Shown: positions 55,186 through 64,000 of the stretch, one piece after another
How positions within the stretch are numbered: position 1 is the first letter of the stretch
How the letters are laid out: the number at the start of each line of letters is the position of its first letter
Source of the DNA: Lycorma delicatula
Lineage: Eukaryota > Arthropoda > Insecta > Hemiptera > Fulgoridae
Assembly: GCF_047948215.1 (NCBI RefSeq)
Contig: NC_134460.1
Coordinates: 8,241,501 to 8,305,500 of the forward strand
DNA length: 64,000 nt
Reading direction: 5' to 3'
Position numbers and translations under genes: made by a program
The notes under the pieces: model-generated
Told to the model about the DNA's origin: nothing
The model's database searches: none
The model's input: the letters and a program-made list of their open reading frames with translations, nothing else

Positions 55186-56491
55186 TATAGAGTGTGCCAA
55201 ATAAAACGCAACCCATCAATCACTCATCCATGAAATTTCCATCCATGAGAGTAAGTCAAGCTTACTCTCGTTACTGAAATGGACTCGTCCAACATCTGAA
55301 CATCGCGGCGACGCAGTAGAACACTACCGATAGTAACAACAATGCGATCATAACGTTCAGTGTATTGCTAGAGACAAGATGGTGTTTTCGCTAGATGAAC
55401 GTGTTTTCATTGTTGAGTCGTACTTCAGTACGAAATCGGTGGTTGCAGTGCAAGATTTGTTTCGCCATAAGTACCCAGATAAACCGGCTCCTAAAAAAAC
55501 ATCAGTATTAAGGTTAGTTGCAAAATTTAAAGAGACCGGTTCTGTTAATAACAAGGAACACAAAAGATCTGCGTTAGTGTTGAATGCAGATACAGTCACT
55601 GAAATCAAAGACCTATTACTCGCCTCGCCAAATATCAGACGTTTGTCTGCTGAAATTAAATTGTCTTAATCAACTGTTCATCGGGCGACCAAACGATTAC
55701 AATTACGACCTTATTGCATTCAAACGGTTCATTGACTTCTTGAGCCCGAGAAAGAAAAACGGCTACAATATTGTCAACGGTTCCGTCGATTTCTGCGTGA
55801 GGGAATTAATATTATGGATTCGTTATTTTTCACAGATGAAGCACGGTTTCATTCGGATGGCTACGTAAACAGCCAAAACAGTAGAATTTGGAGTGTTGAA
55901 AATCCCTACGTTTATCACGAAAAACAATTACACCCGCAGAATTTGGGCGTGTGGTGCGCGATATCGCGGAAGAAAATAATAGGTCCTATTTTTTTCAAGT
56001 ACACCATTAATGCAGAACGATATCAGGAAGAAGAAGACAGACACTGCCGGCTACAACATGACGGTGCGACATCGCACTACGCAGGTTCAATTTCTGATTT
56101 CATCGAGGAATTCTTTGGTAATCGTGTTATCGGTCGAGGCTTGTGGCCACCAAGATCTCCAGATTTGACTGCGGCGGATTTTTTTCTATGGAGTTATCTC
56201 AAAGAAAAAGCCTACAGCAACAAACCACGAACACTTGAACGATTGAAAGTCAATATTGAACAAGCTGTATTAAATATCCAGCTACAAACTTTGAAAAAAA
56301 GTTGCAAGAAACTCTGTAAAAATAATTGAAGCTTGTATTCAAGAAGATGGCGGCCACTTCCAACATTTACTCTAAATGTAAGGTAATGGATGGTAATAAT
56401 AAAAATAACATTTACATTTACACATGCCTCTTTATTATTTCAATACCTACCTAAATAAGGTTGGGTTGCGTTTTATATGGGACACTCTGTA
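55186..56491 (+). mobile_element. Mariner/Tc1-like element with 30-bp TIRs
   Basis: Left TIR 55186-55215 and right TIR 56462-56491 are inverted with 27 of 30 matches (core ataaaacgcaaccca), ending in TA. Total 1.3 kb with one transposase frame carrying two nonsense codons. One of the better-preserved DNA transposons in the window. Confidence 0.92.
55379..56329 (+). pseudogene. Mariner/Tc1-like transposase, two nonsense codons
   Basis: One phase from ATG at 55379 to the stop at 56327-56329, broken only by TAA at 55667-55669 and TGA near 55730. N-terminus: LDERVFIVESYFSTKSVVAVQDLFRHKYPDKPAP (HTH). Core: FFTDEARFHSDGYVNSQNSRIW (first Asp), CRLQHDGATSHYAG (second Asp), WPPRSPDLTAADFFLWSYLKEK (third Asp; I count 38 residues between the second and third, unlike DD34D mariners). 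The stretch before the second Asp (AERYQEEEDRHCR) is shorter than I expect for the family, suggesting an in-frame deletion. Confidence 0.9.
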
Positions 56492-57943
56492 TTTTAAAAT
56501 AGCAGTGTTGTTTCTGCGAATAAAATATTTCTCATAAAAAATTAAATATAACCTAAGTATATGACTCGATTACATACTCGTATTTATATATTTTCATTCA
56601 TATTTATTCTAACAATAACTATACGCTAGACTTACCAGGAAAAATGAGGAATGAAATGGTTTCCTGTTCTGACCATTTTGTTCCATATCAATATACGCCA
56701 GTTCCATCAAAGTGATATTCAGCAGTATAAATAACAGGTTTACTCATCATATTCCTCCCGGTATATAACGAACATCATTACTTTAAAAAAAAAACAACTC
56801 TCGAAGAACTCTTGTAATTCAGCTAATTTTCAAGCATTTTACACATATGAAACTACTGTAAAAGGTAGGATAAAACAAAAATATACTCCCATTTAGCGAT
56901 AAAAACGTTTATATACGAATTAAAATCAAAAGGGAAAGATTTAAATCTATGAATTCCTATTTATTTAATAAACATTTGATCTATAAACAGCTAAGGTAAA
57001 TATTATTAATAAGATACGAATGATTAATTAAATAATAAAATTGAGAATTTTATTTTCTTTAAATTTTATTTAAAATGAAATCCACCTTGCCAAATAAAAT
57101 CTTCAAAATATATAATTTGCATGCAATCATAAATATGATAAGGTATTGGTACATTTCCGAATGTGTGTGTTTATAATAGCACGAGTAGAAGAGAATGATC
57201 AGTGAAATAGTATGAAAAAAGAGTACAGAACGTTGAAAAGGAAAAATAAAACAAAATTTAGAAGGCGGTAATTGAATGAGCTATAGGTCAGCAGGTAGTC
57301 TCCTTTCTACTGCACAATAGCAAGAAATAGAGTAGAGGGTAAAAGTTGGTGCACTTATATTAAGAGAAAGGAGAGGAGAAAAAAAAAAGAAAGAAGTTGG
57401 TAAAGAAAATACAGAAGCTTAAAAGGATGGGAAAAGAAAATTAAGGGTATGAGAAGTAACGTTGGATAAGTGTGTGCACGAGAAAGTGCTCTAGCTGATC
57501 GACAAGATAAAACAGGTCTTCGTAATAGGTTCTACGAGCTGTTATTTGCACAACACCCTTACTGCCTACGTAACTCATTTCAGGACGGAATACTGCTGAA
57601 AATGATGCAATAATATTATAAAACAGTATGTCTCCGCATAAAATTAGACACTTAAAGCACTTATAATTACAGTTAATAACGTACAGCATTAACTTATTGC
57701 TCTCTTAATTTCAGATTGATTTTGTAAAAAAAAAAATTTAATATTATTTCATAATTTATTCTGAAAAAAAAAATACTTGCAATGACTTAATTCAGTATAT
57801 GATGAAGTATTGAAAGATTTATACTATATTTATTACTTTTCCGACTACATCGATAACGGGAATGTTTATAGATCAGTAAAAAAATTGGCTTAAGTTTTGT
57901 GCCATAAGGAAGTATGAAAAAGGTTTTTTATACTTTATCTTTT
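56492..57943. other. AT-rich DNA; purine-rich tract at 57170-57470
   Basis: No gene recognised. The purine-rich stretch (gagaaaggagaggagaaaaaaaaagaaag) gives Lys/Glu-rich translation with stops, perhaps from a decayed element. Confidence 0.45.
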
Positions 57944-58144
57944 TTTGTTGCTCTGCCCCATGTAAAGTACTTGGAGGTACAAGGGGCAGTAGCAAGAATT
58001 ATTTAAACTGAAAGTACGAATGCTCAGAGTACAAATTATTTCCTAATGATGAAGGGAGAAAATGTGTCACCTAAATTTGGTATCTTCGACATGTTAAAAT
58101 GCTATCGTATATTCTGCTAAGCAAAGAATACAACCAGAAACCAA
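57944..58144 (+). repeat. 200-bp direct duplication D, copy 2
   Basis: Second copy of the sequence at 54937-55137, about 3 kb downstream, same strand. Preceded by a T run and followed by an A-rich stretch (aaaaaaaagataaag). Confidence 0.9.
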
Positions 58145-58199
58145 AAAAAAGATAAAGAAAACCGTATAAATACACTGTAAATAATCTGCGAATATAAAA

Positions 58200-58800
58200 G
58201 TGTTTATTCAAATGATTCCAAGTCCAAAAAAGTTTTTTTGTCAGACAGACGTTTGTGCGTATGTATTTATGTACGTAGGTACACACATACATACATACGT
58301 ATGTGTGTTACACACCTACATATGTGTGTTCCTACGTTTGTACGTTGGGCTGGGTTTTATAACTTTGGACCCCTTTCAAAATCCAGTGGCCAATTCTTTT
58401 CAAAGATGATAAACAAGTGCTATATTTTTTAGATGGAAATGAATGTATTAAATCTGCAAAAACTGAAAAAACGGGCGGGGGTGTTTTGGTTGAAATATAA
58501 TTTCAAATCCTTACTAGTGCACTTTAGCAAAAGGGTTTTACAAAATTTTATAAAAGTTAATTTTTTTTCATAGATCACCAATTATGAAAATTTTTTTTTA
58601 ATATTCTCCCCCCGTCCAAAAAAGGACTGTATATTTTTCTTGTGTTTAGCTATACCTTGCTTTACAAAAGGTGTTAATGGGAATTATTTGAATCTATATT
58701 TTTTACATCGACAGGGCTTAAAACCTCCCTATAACAATTTTTTACCCGTCCCACTCCAATGGTCTATGGTAACAAAAATATTTTTTTAATTTTTAGAAAT
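58200..58800. repeat. Family Y repeat, copy 2, left part
   Basis: Colinear with 41815-42280: ccaagtccaaaaaa, tttttgtcagacagacgttt, ttataactttggaccc, ccaatggtctatggtaac. It contains an extra palindrome-like stretch at about 58272-58337 (gtaggtacacacata ... tatgtgtgttcctac). Continued at 60607-61080 after inserted retroelements. Confidence 0.65.
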
Positions 58801-58823
58801 CACCATTTTCACTATCTAACAAG

Positions 58824-58945
58824 CAGCTGTTGTATTTTGAAACGTTTTGGACCTATGGGATCCAGCTTTGGATACTAAAAATAGCAGCAACGTCGAGATT
58901 ATACAGCGATTGCAAAAGAAATTACTCAGAAGATTAACAGAAGCG
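58824..58945 (+). pseudogene. Jockey-like RT C-terminal relic
   Basis: KQLLYFETFWTYGIQLW followed, one frame on, by TKNSSNVEIIQRLQKKLLRRLT: the 'W.YG.QLWGTAS.SNIEI.QRFQ.K.LR' signature of jockey-clade elements just after RT. About 40 residues only; an A run follows near 58966-58974. Confidence 0.75.
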
Positions 58946-59144
58946 AAATAAGTGATTTTAGTTATAAAAAAAAATTCAATTTAATTATTAATTTTAATTT
59001 TTTTTCTCTCAGTATTTCATTATATATCTTGTTTATTAATCCTTTGGTTGTTTTTGTTTTGTATTGAGCTACTAATACTACTGTGTATATACATTGACTG
59101 TTCTGAATAGCGATATTAGCATGTAGTTTTTGATGCAGTAGGGT

Positions 59145-59525
59145 ACATCGAAGACGGCGGAACGACAGCTGTTACTGCAGGAATGGCAGGACCATAGGGA
59201 TGCTTCACGAAAAAGCGGTTGGACTCGACGGTTGATTCCCCAACTGGTCCCCTGGAATCTGAGGAAGCACGGGGAGGTTTCCCATTTGCTGACTCAGTTT
59301 CTTTCGGGCCACGGGGAATACGGGACTTATCTTTTCAAGTTCAAGCGACGAAACTCTCCATTCTGTGTTTATTATGGGCAGCTGGACACCCGGGAGCACA
59401 CGATCTACAGATGTGAACGTTGGTTGAGTCGTCGCCGGCTACAAGGGCTGGACTGGCTGAGCCAGAGAATACGGTTGGCTATATGCTTCGGGGATGACGA
59501 CAGTGGGAAGAGGTGTCCACGTTGA
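59145..59525 (+). pseudogene. R1-clade ORF2 C-terminus with damaged zinc finger
   Basis: Open from about 59145 to the stop at 59523-59525: ERQLLLQEWQDHRDASRKSGWTRRLIPQ, RKHGEVSHLLTQFLSGHGEYGTYLF, then CVYYGQLDTREHTIYRCERW. In the family this is C-x2-C-x7-8-H-x4-C; here the second Cys reads Tyr. Then RRRLQGLDWLSQRIRLAICFGDD. The truncated 5' end leaves no RT. Confidence 0.85.
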
Positions 59526-60593
59526 TCACGGGCATCCTAAAGACCAAGCTAGAAGAGATGATTCTTTATACTTACTATCATTCCTCGACGTTGAATACTT
59601 TATTTTGTTAGATTAGTTTTAAAATGTAAATTGTTCTATAGTTGCTATGTAGGTTCTTGTAAGATACGTCAAATGGCCGTGAATTTTTTATGGTTTTTTC
59701 GGTGAAGTGGGTTAACTGATGTTTTCTCTTTTCGACCTGGATCAACTTAAGGCCGGGCTTTCTGTGAGCAATGGGTACCCAGGAGTCCTCTCTTGGGCTT
59801 ACATTTACGTAGTGTTAGGTCTTTTATTTTTTCTTGTACATGAAAAAAAAACTGATTTTGTAAAACTTTTTTTTATTTGCCTCCTTATTAAGCATGGACT
59901 TCTGCTGTGTTGTTTATAAGGAACTTGTGAAGTCTTGTCATTTAATTATGTCTAGTTGTAAGTTTTTATCCCTTTTGTCATTTACTGTTGCTATCCTGTA
60001 GGATTTTAGGTCCATCATGAATGGTTAGATTTCAAAAAAATATGATTCCCAGAAATTCTAGGAATACGCCCAGGGGGTACTGCCTGGGAAACACATGTTT
60101 GTATAAATGAGTGCATTATATGGAAGGAAAAAAGAAGGACTGGCGAAAAAAACAAAAAACAAAGTCGCCAGGGGTCGAATCGTGGACACGTGTAATGACA
60201 AGGGAGGTAGCCTCAATGCCGAGGACGTTTTTGGACCATCCACATGCAAGAGTGGTGGTTGGAGTGAGGCGCTCGGATGAAGCATTGAGGAACCTCTTCA
60301 TGTTGAGGTGGGCGTGCGATTCGGAGGAGGTATGCGTGGGGTGCATACTCGGACTCTGTTTAGAGTATAGGGACGGGAAGAGTAGCCTTTCTGGGGAGGG
60401 GCATCGTGGCAACCAGAAGTGGTGGTCATGATGTCTCAATGAACCAGGAGGGACCCCGACGGGCAAGATAGCGATGTTAGCTGTATGCACAGTATGGGTT
60501 AACCTGCAACCACGTCACTCAGGGCCGACCGAGGCAGCGTCTTCTAGGCGATTACCGGTTGTCCCTGAGTGGTTCAAAAATGGAGAAAATAGT
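59526..60593 (+). other. 3' UTR of the R1-like element
   Basis: About 1.07 kb without a credible frame. Opposite frames 60111-60431 and 60116-60490 exist only because the DNA is GC-richer. Near the end, cactcaggg (60516-60524) pairs exactly with ccctgagtg (60563-60571), a terminal stem-loop in the position where R1/R2-type RNAs are structured. Confidence 0.7.
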
Positions 60594-60606
60594 ATGTAGT
60601 TTTTGA

Positions 60607-61080
60607 GAATCTTTAATTGGAAGTCTCTCTGCATGCGATTTTTTTTATGTTATCATATTTATCGTTTCGTTATTATTGTAACCAATTACAAATTTATTTT
60701 GAAACAAAATATGCATTTAAAATGTTAAGATCTTAATTTTTGGTAGCCCCCTATTAAGAACTTCTAGAAAAGAAAAAAAATGTACCCAGAAATTTTCATC
60801 TTCTTCATAGAGAATTACAACTTTGTTTATTGAAAATATGGATGTCTTATTTTTTAGTAAATTTAACGTTCTTTTTTATTTTATTTTCACCAGTAAGAGA
60901 TTATTTTCTTAAAAATTAATTTTACCCGACTATTTCTCCTTGAGTATGGGAGCCCCCGAAATGTAAAAAAACTTTTTTTTTATATTTTCAAATTTTTAAT
61001 GCTCAAAACGTAATTTATTAAACAATAAACTCACTAAAATAACTTAATACCCCTCCCCTGATGGAAAAGCTCCAAAATTA
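60607..61080. repeat. Family Y repeat, copy 2, right part
   Basis: Blocks 'cagaaattttc.tcttc.tcatagagaattacaac', 'ttgagtatgggagcccccgaaatg', 'aatgctcaaaacgtaatttatt', 'cactaaaataacttaatacccctcccc' parallel 42400-42670 of copy 1. Confidence 0.65.
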
Positions 61081-62943
61081 AAAAAATCGGGTGTGGCTGT
61101 GACGGGGCGCATGGCCGTTGGTTTAACGTGAAACGTTACAGACATTGAATGAAGTTCCTCCGAGGTACAGACCGACCAATTTATCTGTATAGTTAAATGG
61201 GAGAACATCCATCGTATTTTTTGAACAAAACTGAAATTCTTCAATGAAAAATTTTAGTTCCTTCACTTGGCCAACTCTACAGGTAAAATGGTCGGTCTAT
61301 ATGTTAGCGAGTCACTTTCAGTGTATCGGATGGAAATTAAAACGAGACACTGACTGCGTACTAAATTTAATTTTAATATAAAACAGACACTAAATGGTAC
61401 TGATATTTATTTCGACTAATATCCGATGACTGTTTTGTTTAAAACTGGTCTGTGATATGAGAAGTAAGAGACATAAGCGAAAGGGGAGCGGTAAAGGTGC
61501 TCGCGCCGTCAGCTTCGTTCACTGTGCCAGCTTTGCAACGTTCTCAAAACAGTCTCATTCGTTCGCGGATACTGAGGTACCTGTGCGTGGCCCATAATCT
61601 CCCCTTTCCAACGATAATTGATATTTCCGGCTGGCTTTTGCGCGGGCTGAGGCTGACATATTGCATTTTTATTTTTTTTTATTCTTTCTGTGCACGTTTA
61701 CTTTAATTTTTTACACATAAATACTGTCCAAAGTACACTTGTTATTACTTAAATCTCGATCTATCTCGACAAACTTCAAACACAAGCACACGAATCATCG
61801 CGCTATCATGTCTAATTCGTGAACTACACTGAATGGAAATGAGAGAGAGCGCCAATTTTGGCCGATCTGCCTTGTGCCTCCTCACCACCAACCCTCTCGA
61901 CAGTGGTGCAAAGTCAGAGTCGTATCGGCGAGCTGACCATGTAAGTTATAAAAAATGACACCGCATTTACGTCTCTGAGACTAATAGTTAGAGAGTTATT
62001 AAGGCAGGACGATATAGACCTTTTCGTTACGCTACAAATTTCTGTTCTAGTACCCGTATGTTTCGATGTGATTTTAAAGACGTTTCGCGTCAAAAAAAGT
62101 CGAATTTTTATTAAAACTTCGATTTTAATTAATTTAAAATAATTTTTAGAGAATATTTTAATCATTAAAAAAGGTTCCTGATGCATAAGCCCCCCAAATA
62201 GCTTAAAATGATCGAATTGAAAAACTGAAGTGCGTAACTTGACCGGCTACGTATCCAATGTTATGCAATTGCCGATTAGCCGGCAATTAAAAATATTCTA
62301 TGAAGGATTGTTTTTACAGCTTCATTTAACTTAGGTCTATTTTACATGTAACTTACATTTCCATTTTATTAGGTTTATTTGCTAAATCCTAACCGCGGTC
62401 ACGGAAGCTAAACAAAAGTCTGTGGGGCTGAGGTGAAGGATATTTTTTAGTACCACTGCTTAAAAAAAAAAAAAACAAAAAAAAACAATTTATTTAATTA
62501 TTTCAGGTAATTAAAAATTGCATTAATAACTGCAATTATATTAATAACATTAAGCATACTGGGCAAGTTAAAAGGAAATAACAGCCGGAATATTAAAGTG
62601 TAATTAACAGAAAGAAACCATTTTAAATTGTTGTAAGATGAAATGTTGCTTTTAGATTTTTTTGAAAAAATGAAGATGTGAAAAATAACATTAAGAAAAA
62701 GGGATAAAGAAACTTTGAAACCCTTGAAAATATAAGCATAGAGATAGATTGGAAAACTCTAAATGGATAGACAGGTGAAAAATGAAGAAATAAAAAGAAG
62801 AATGAATGAGAAAGAAGCTTAATCAGAATAATGTAGAATAGGAATCATTCCTAACTAGCTGGAAATATCGTACTTGGAGATAGGCTGATTTAAATATTGC
62901 TAGAAGTTTCAGCAGATGATAAAATAAGAGGATGAAAAAGAGT

Positions 62944-62949
<6 letters not shown>
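61081..62949. other. No gene; GC-richer patches and an imperfect inverted repeat
   Basis: agaccgacca (61169-61178) and tggtcggtct (61289-61298) are the core of a ~25-base imperfect inverted repeat with a ~95-base spacer. 61480-61960 is mildly GC-richer with CpG words but without a supported exon. 62740-62830 translates to MDRQVKNEEIKRRMNEKEA, possibly a trace of the RTE C-terminal domain ('WTDxVxNEEVL'); weak. Confidence 0.4.

Positions 62950-62998
<49 letters not shown>
62950..62998. repeat. (AT)n microsatellite
   Basis: About 24 uninterrupted AT dinucleotides. Confidence 0.95.
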
Positions 62999-63000
<2 letters not shown>

Positions 63001-63678
63001 AAATGAGTGCTACCAGAATTCAAAAATTTAACGGAATAGAAGAAAATGGAGGCAGATATGGTTGAAAGGATGTGTCTACCTGTGGAAATAACTACAAGAT
63101 GATTTATTTCTTGACATTGACATCTCTCTTGCTTTACTTTAAAAAAGTAATTTTATACGTTGATGGGTAAATAAATCTCTTATTAAAATTCAAGTTATTA
63201 TTATTATTGGAACTAAATAGATTAGACGTCTATCGCTTAGGGGCGATTATTATTAAATTGTTTTGTAACAAAATTATTTAGTTTCATTTAACATTTATTA
63301 CTAAAAATTAATATATAAATACAATAAATAAAACATATATAATTAATGATATGGATATAAATATTAGCTAAATCAAAACATTATATAATAATCACAAGAG
63401 TGAAACAAAAAGTTATAGTCGTATGTCTTGTACTTTTCATATTGATTGGCCGTACTCGATGTTGAAGAATGAAGTGCAATCATCTCACGATGACTGAGTT
63501 CTTTTAACTAAAAATCAGCGGACGAGTATATCATTTAACTGGTGCTATATGCGAAGCTGCATGTTGTGGTATTACATTACAGTAGTTATATGTTAACAAG
63601 CGGTAAGGTTACTTAAATTAAATAGTTATATTTCATAAAAAGAAAACTTACACTTATATTAAAATATATATATATATA
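62999..63678. other. AT-rich DNA without recognisable gene
   Basis: Nothing recognised. Confidence 0.5.
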
Positions 63679-64000
63679 TACGAAATCTGTTCAAAAAATA
63701 CGTAAACTAACGTCATAAAACAAAATGTACTTTATTTAGAAGTTACTTGTCTGGGTCCCCTTCAAAGTGCTCTCCTCCCCGACGCACACACTTATCCCAG
63801 CGGTGTTTCCACTTTTGGAAACAGTCCTGGAATGCTTATTTTGTGATGTTCTTCAGTTCCTTCGTCGCATTTGCCTCAATTTTGTGAATCCTCTCAAATC
63901 TTCTTCCTTTCAAAGGTCTTTTGAGTTTGGAGAATAAGAAGAAGTCACAAGGAGCGAGGTCAGGTGAGTAAGGTGGGTGGGGAAGAACAGTGATCGAGTG
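63679..64000 (-). mobile_element. Mariner-like element, cut by window end
   Basis: The outer end begins near 63679 (tacgaaatctgttcaaaaaatacg, a mariner-type terminal repeat next to a TA repeat). The transposase runs from the window edge to a stop at 63743-63745 on the minus strand. The rest lies beyond 64000. Confidence 0.85.
63743..64000 (-). pseudogene. Mariner transposase C-terminus, partial
   Basis: Reads HSITVLPHPPYSPDLAPCDFFLF (third catalytic Asp block), SKLKRPLKGRRFERIHKIEANATKELKNITK, a single TAA, then AFQDCFQKWKHRWDKCVRRGGEHFEGD ending at the normal C-terminus. One nonsense codon in the visible 85 codons; the upstream domains are outside the window. Confidence 0.9.

Larger units (their letters stand above)
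59121..60606 (+). mobile_element. R1-clade non-LTR retrotransposon, 3' end, 13-bp TSD
   Basis: 1,460 bp between exact repeats atgtagtttttga (59121-59133 and 60594-60606). It starts in the C-terminal coding region of an R1-like ORF2 and has a long GC-richer 3' UTR (59526-60593). It interrupts family Y copy 2 together with the jockey relic. The element is a different family from the R1-like copy at 33206. Confidence 0.87.

Noticed and set aside
60111..60490. 106- and 124-codon frames on opposite strands
   Set aside because: They overlap each other inside the 3' UTR of the R1-like insertion; long frames are expected by chance in this GC-richer stretch.
61480..61960. CpG-containing promoter or first exon
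   Set aside because: Composition alone is not enough; no frame with coding character or splice pattern follows.

Overview
The window looks like repeat-rich nuclear DNA of an arthropod, most likely an insect; Hemiptera is my guess from the style of the repeats, not a proof. The DNA is very AT-rich, almost every coding trace is a retroelement or DNA-transposon remnant, non-LTR elements are flanked by target-site duplications (TSDs), two tRNA-derived SINE families are present, and one insertion carries a mitochondrial ND1 fragment that reads correctly with the invertebrate mitochondrial code. I find no host protein-coding gene, no functional tRNA or rRNA gene and no CRISPR array.

The dominant component is one non-LTR retrotransposon family (RTE/BovB-like, the type often labelled 'craniofacial development protein 2-like / endonuclease-reverse transcriptase'). 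Twelve pieces are present: about 2.1-2.97k(-), 5.27-6.3k(-), 10.3-11.8k(+), 15.36-17.7k(-), 21.4-22.6k(-), 26.3-27.55k(+), 29.5-30.76k(-), 43.1-43.4k(+), 44.1-45.1k(+), 48.3-49.4k(-), 52.7-53.0k(+) and 53.0-54.2k(+). All are 5' truncated; most end in a common 3' end followed by poly(A), and several have exact TSDs of 9-14 bp. Pieces of at least four other non-LTR lineages are seen: two R1-clade 3' ends with TSDs (33.2-34.2k and 59.1-60.6k), two further RTE-like relics (35.0-35.7k, 36.8-37.45k) and jockey/CR1-like relics (43.5-43.9k, 58.8-58.95k).

DNA transposons are mariner/Tc1-like. A nearly intact DD34D mariner lies at 18.6-19.9k, a two-stop copy with good terminal repeats at 55.2-56.5k, an element with a nested repeat at 38.6-40.3k, relics at 3.2-3.9k, 18.1-18.5k and 27.55-28.6k, and a copy cut by the window end at 63.7-64.0k. 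A non-autonomous Helitron-like end lies at 19.94-20.43k, and a long inverted-repeat (foldback) element at 23.9-25.1k.

Unclassified families include family X (three retroposon-like copies with TSDs and a CATTC-type tail; 31.8k, 35.8k, 40.9k), GC-richer family Z (12.8k, 39.1k), family Y (41.8k, and a split copy at 58.2/60.6k) and a 200-bp direct duplication (54.9k, 57.9k). The most informative observations are the ND1 fragment inside a LINE, a LINE with an apparent 73-bp TSD placed exactly at the A-tail of an older copy, a LINE 5' end that looks like RT template switching, SINE families with different tRNA heads but one shared tail, and family X itself. I see no evidence of a new multi-gene system; the interest lies in the insertion mechanics and in unnamed repeat families.
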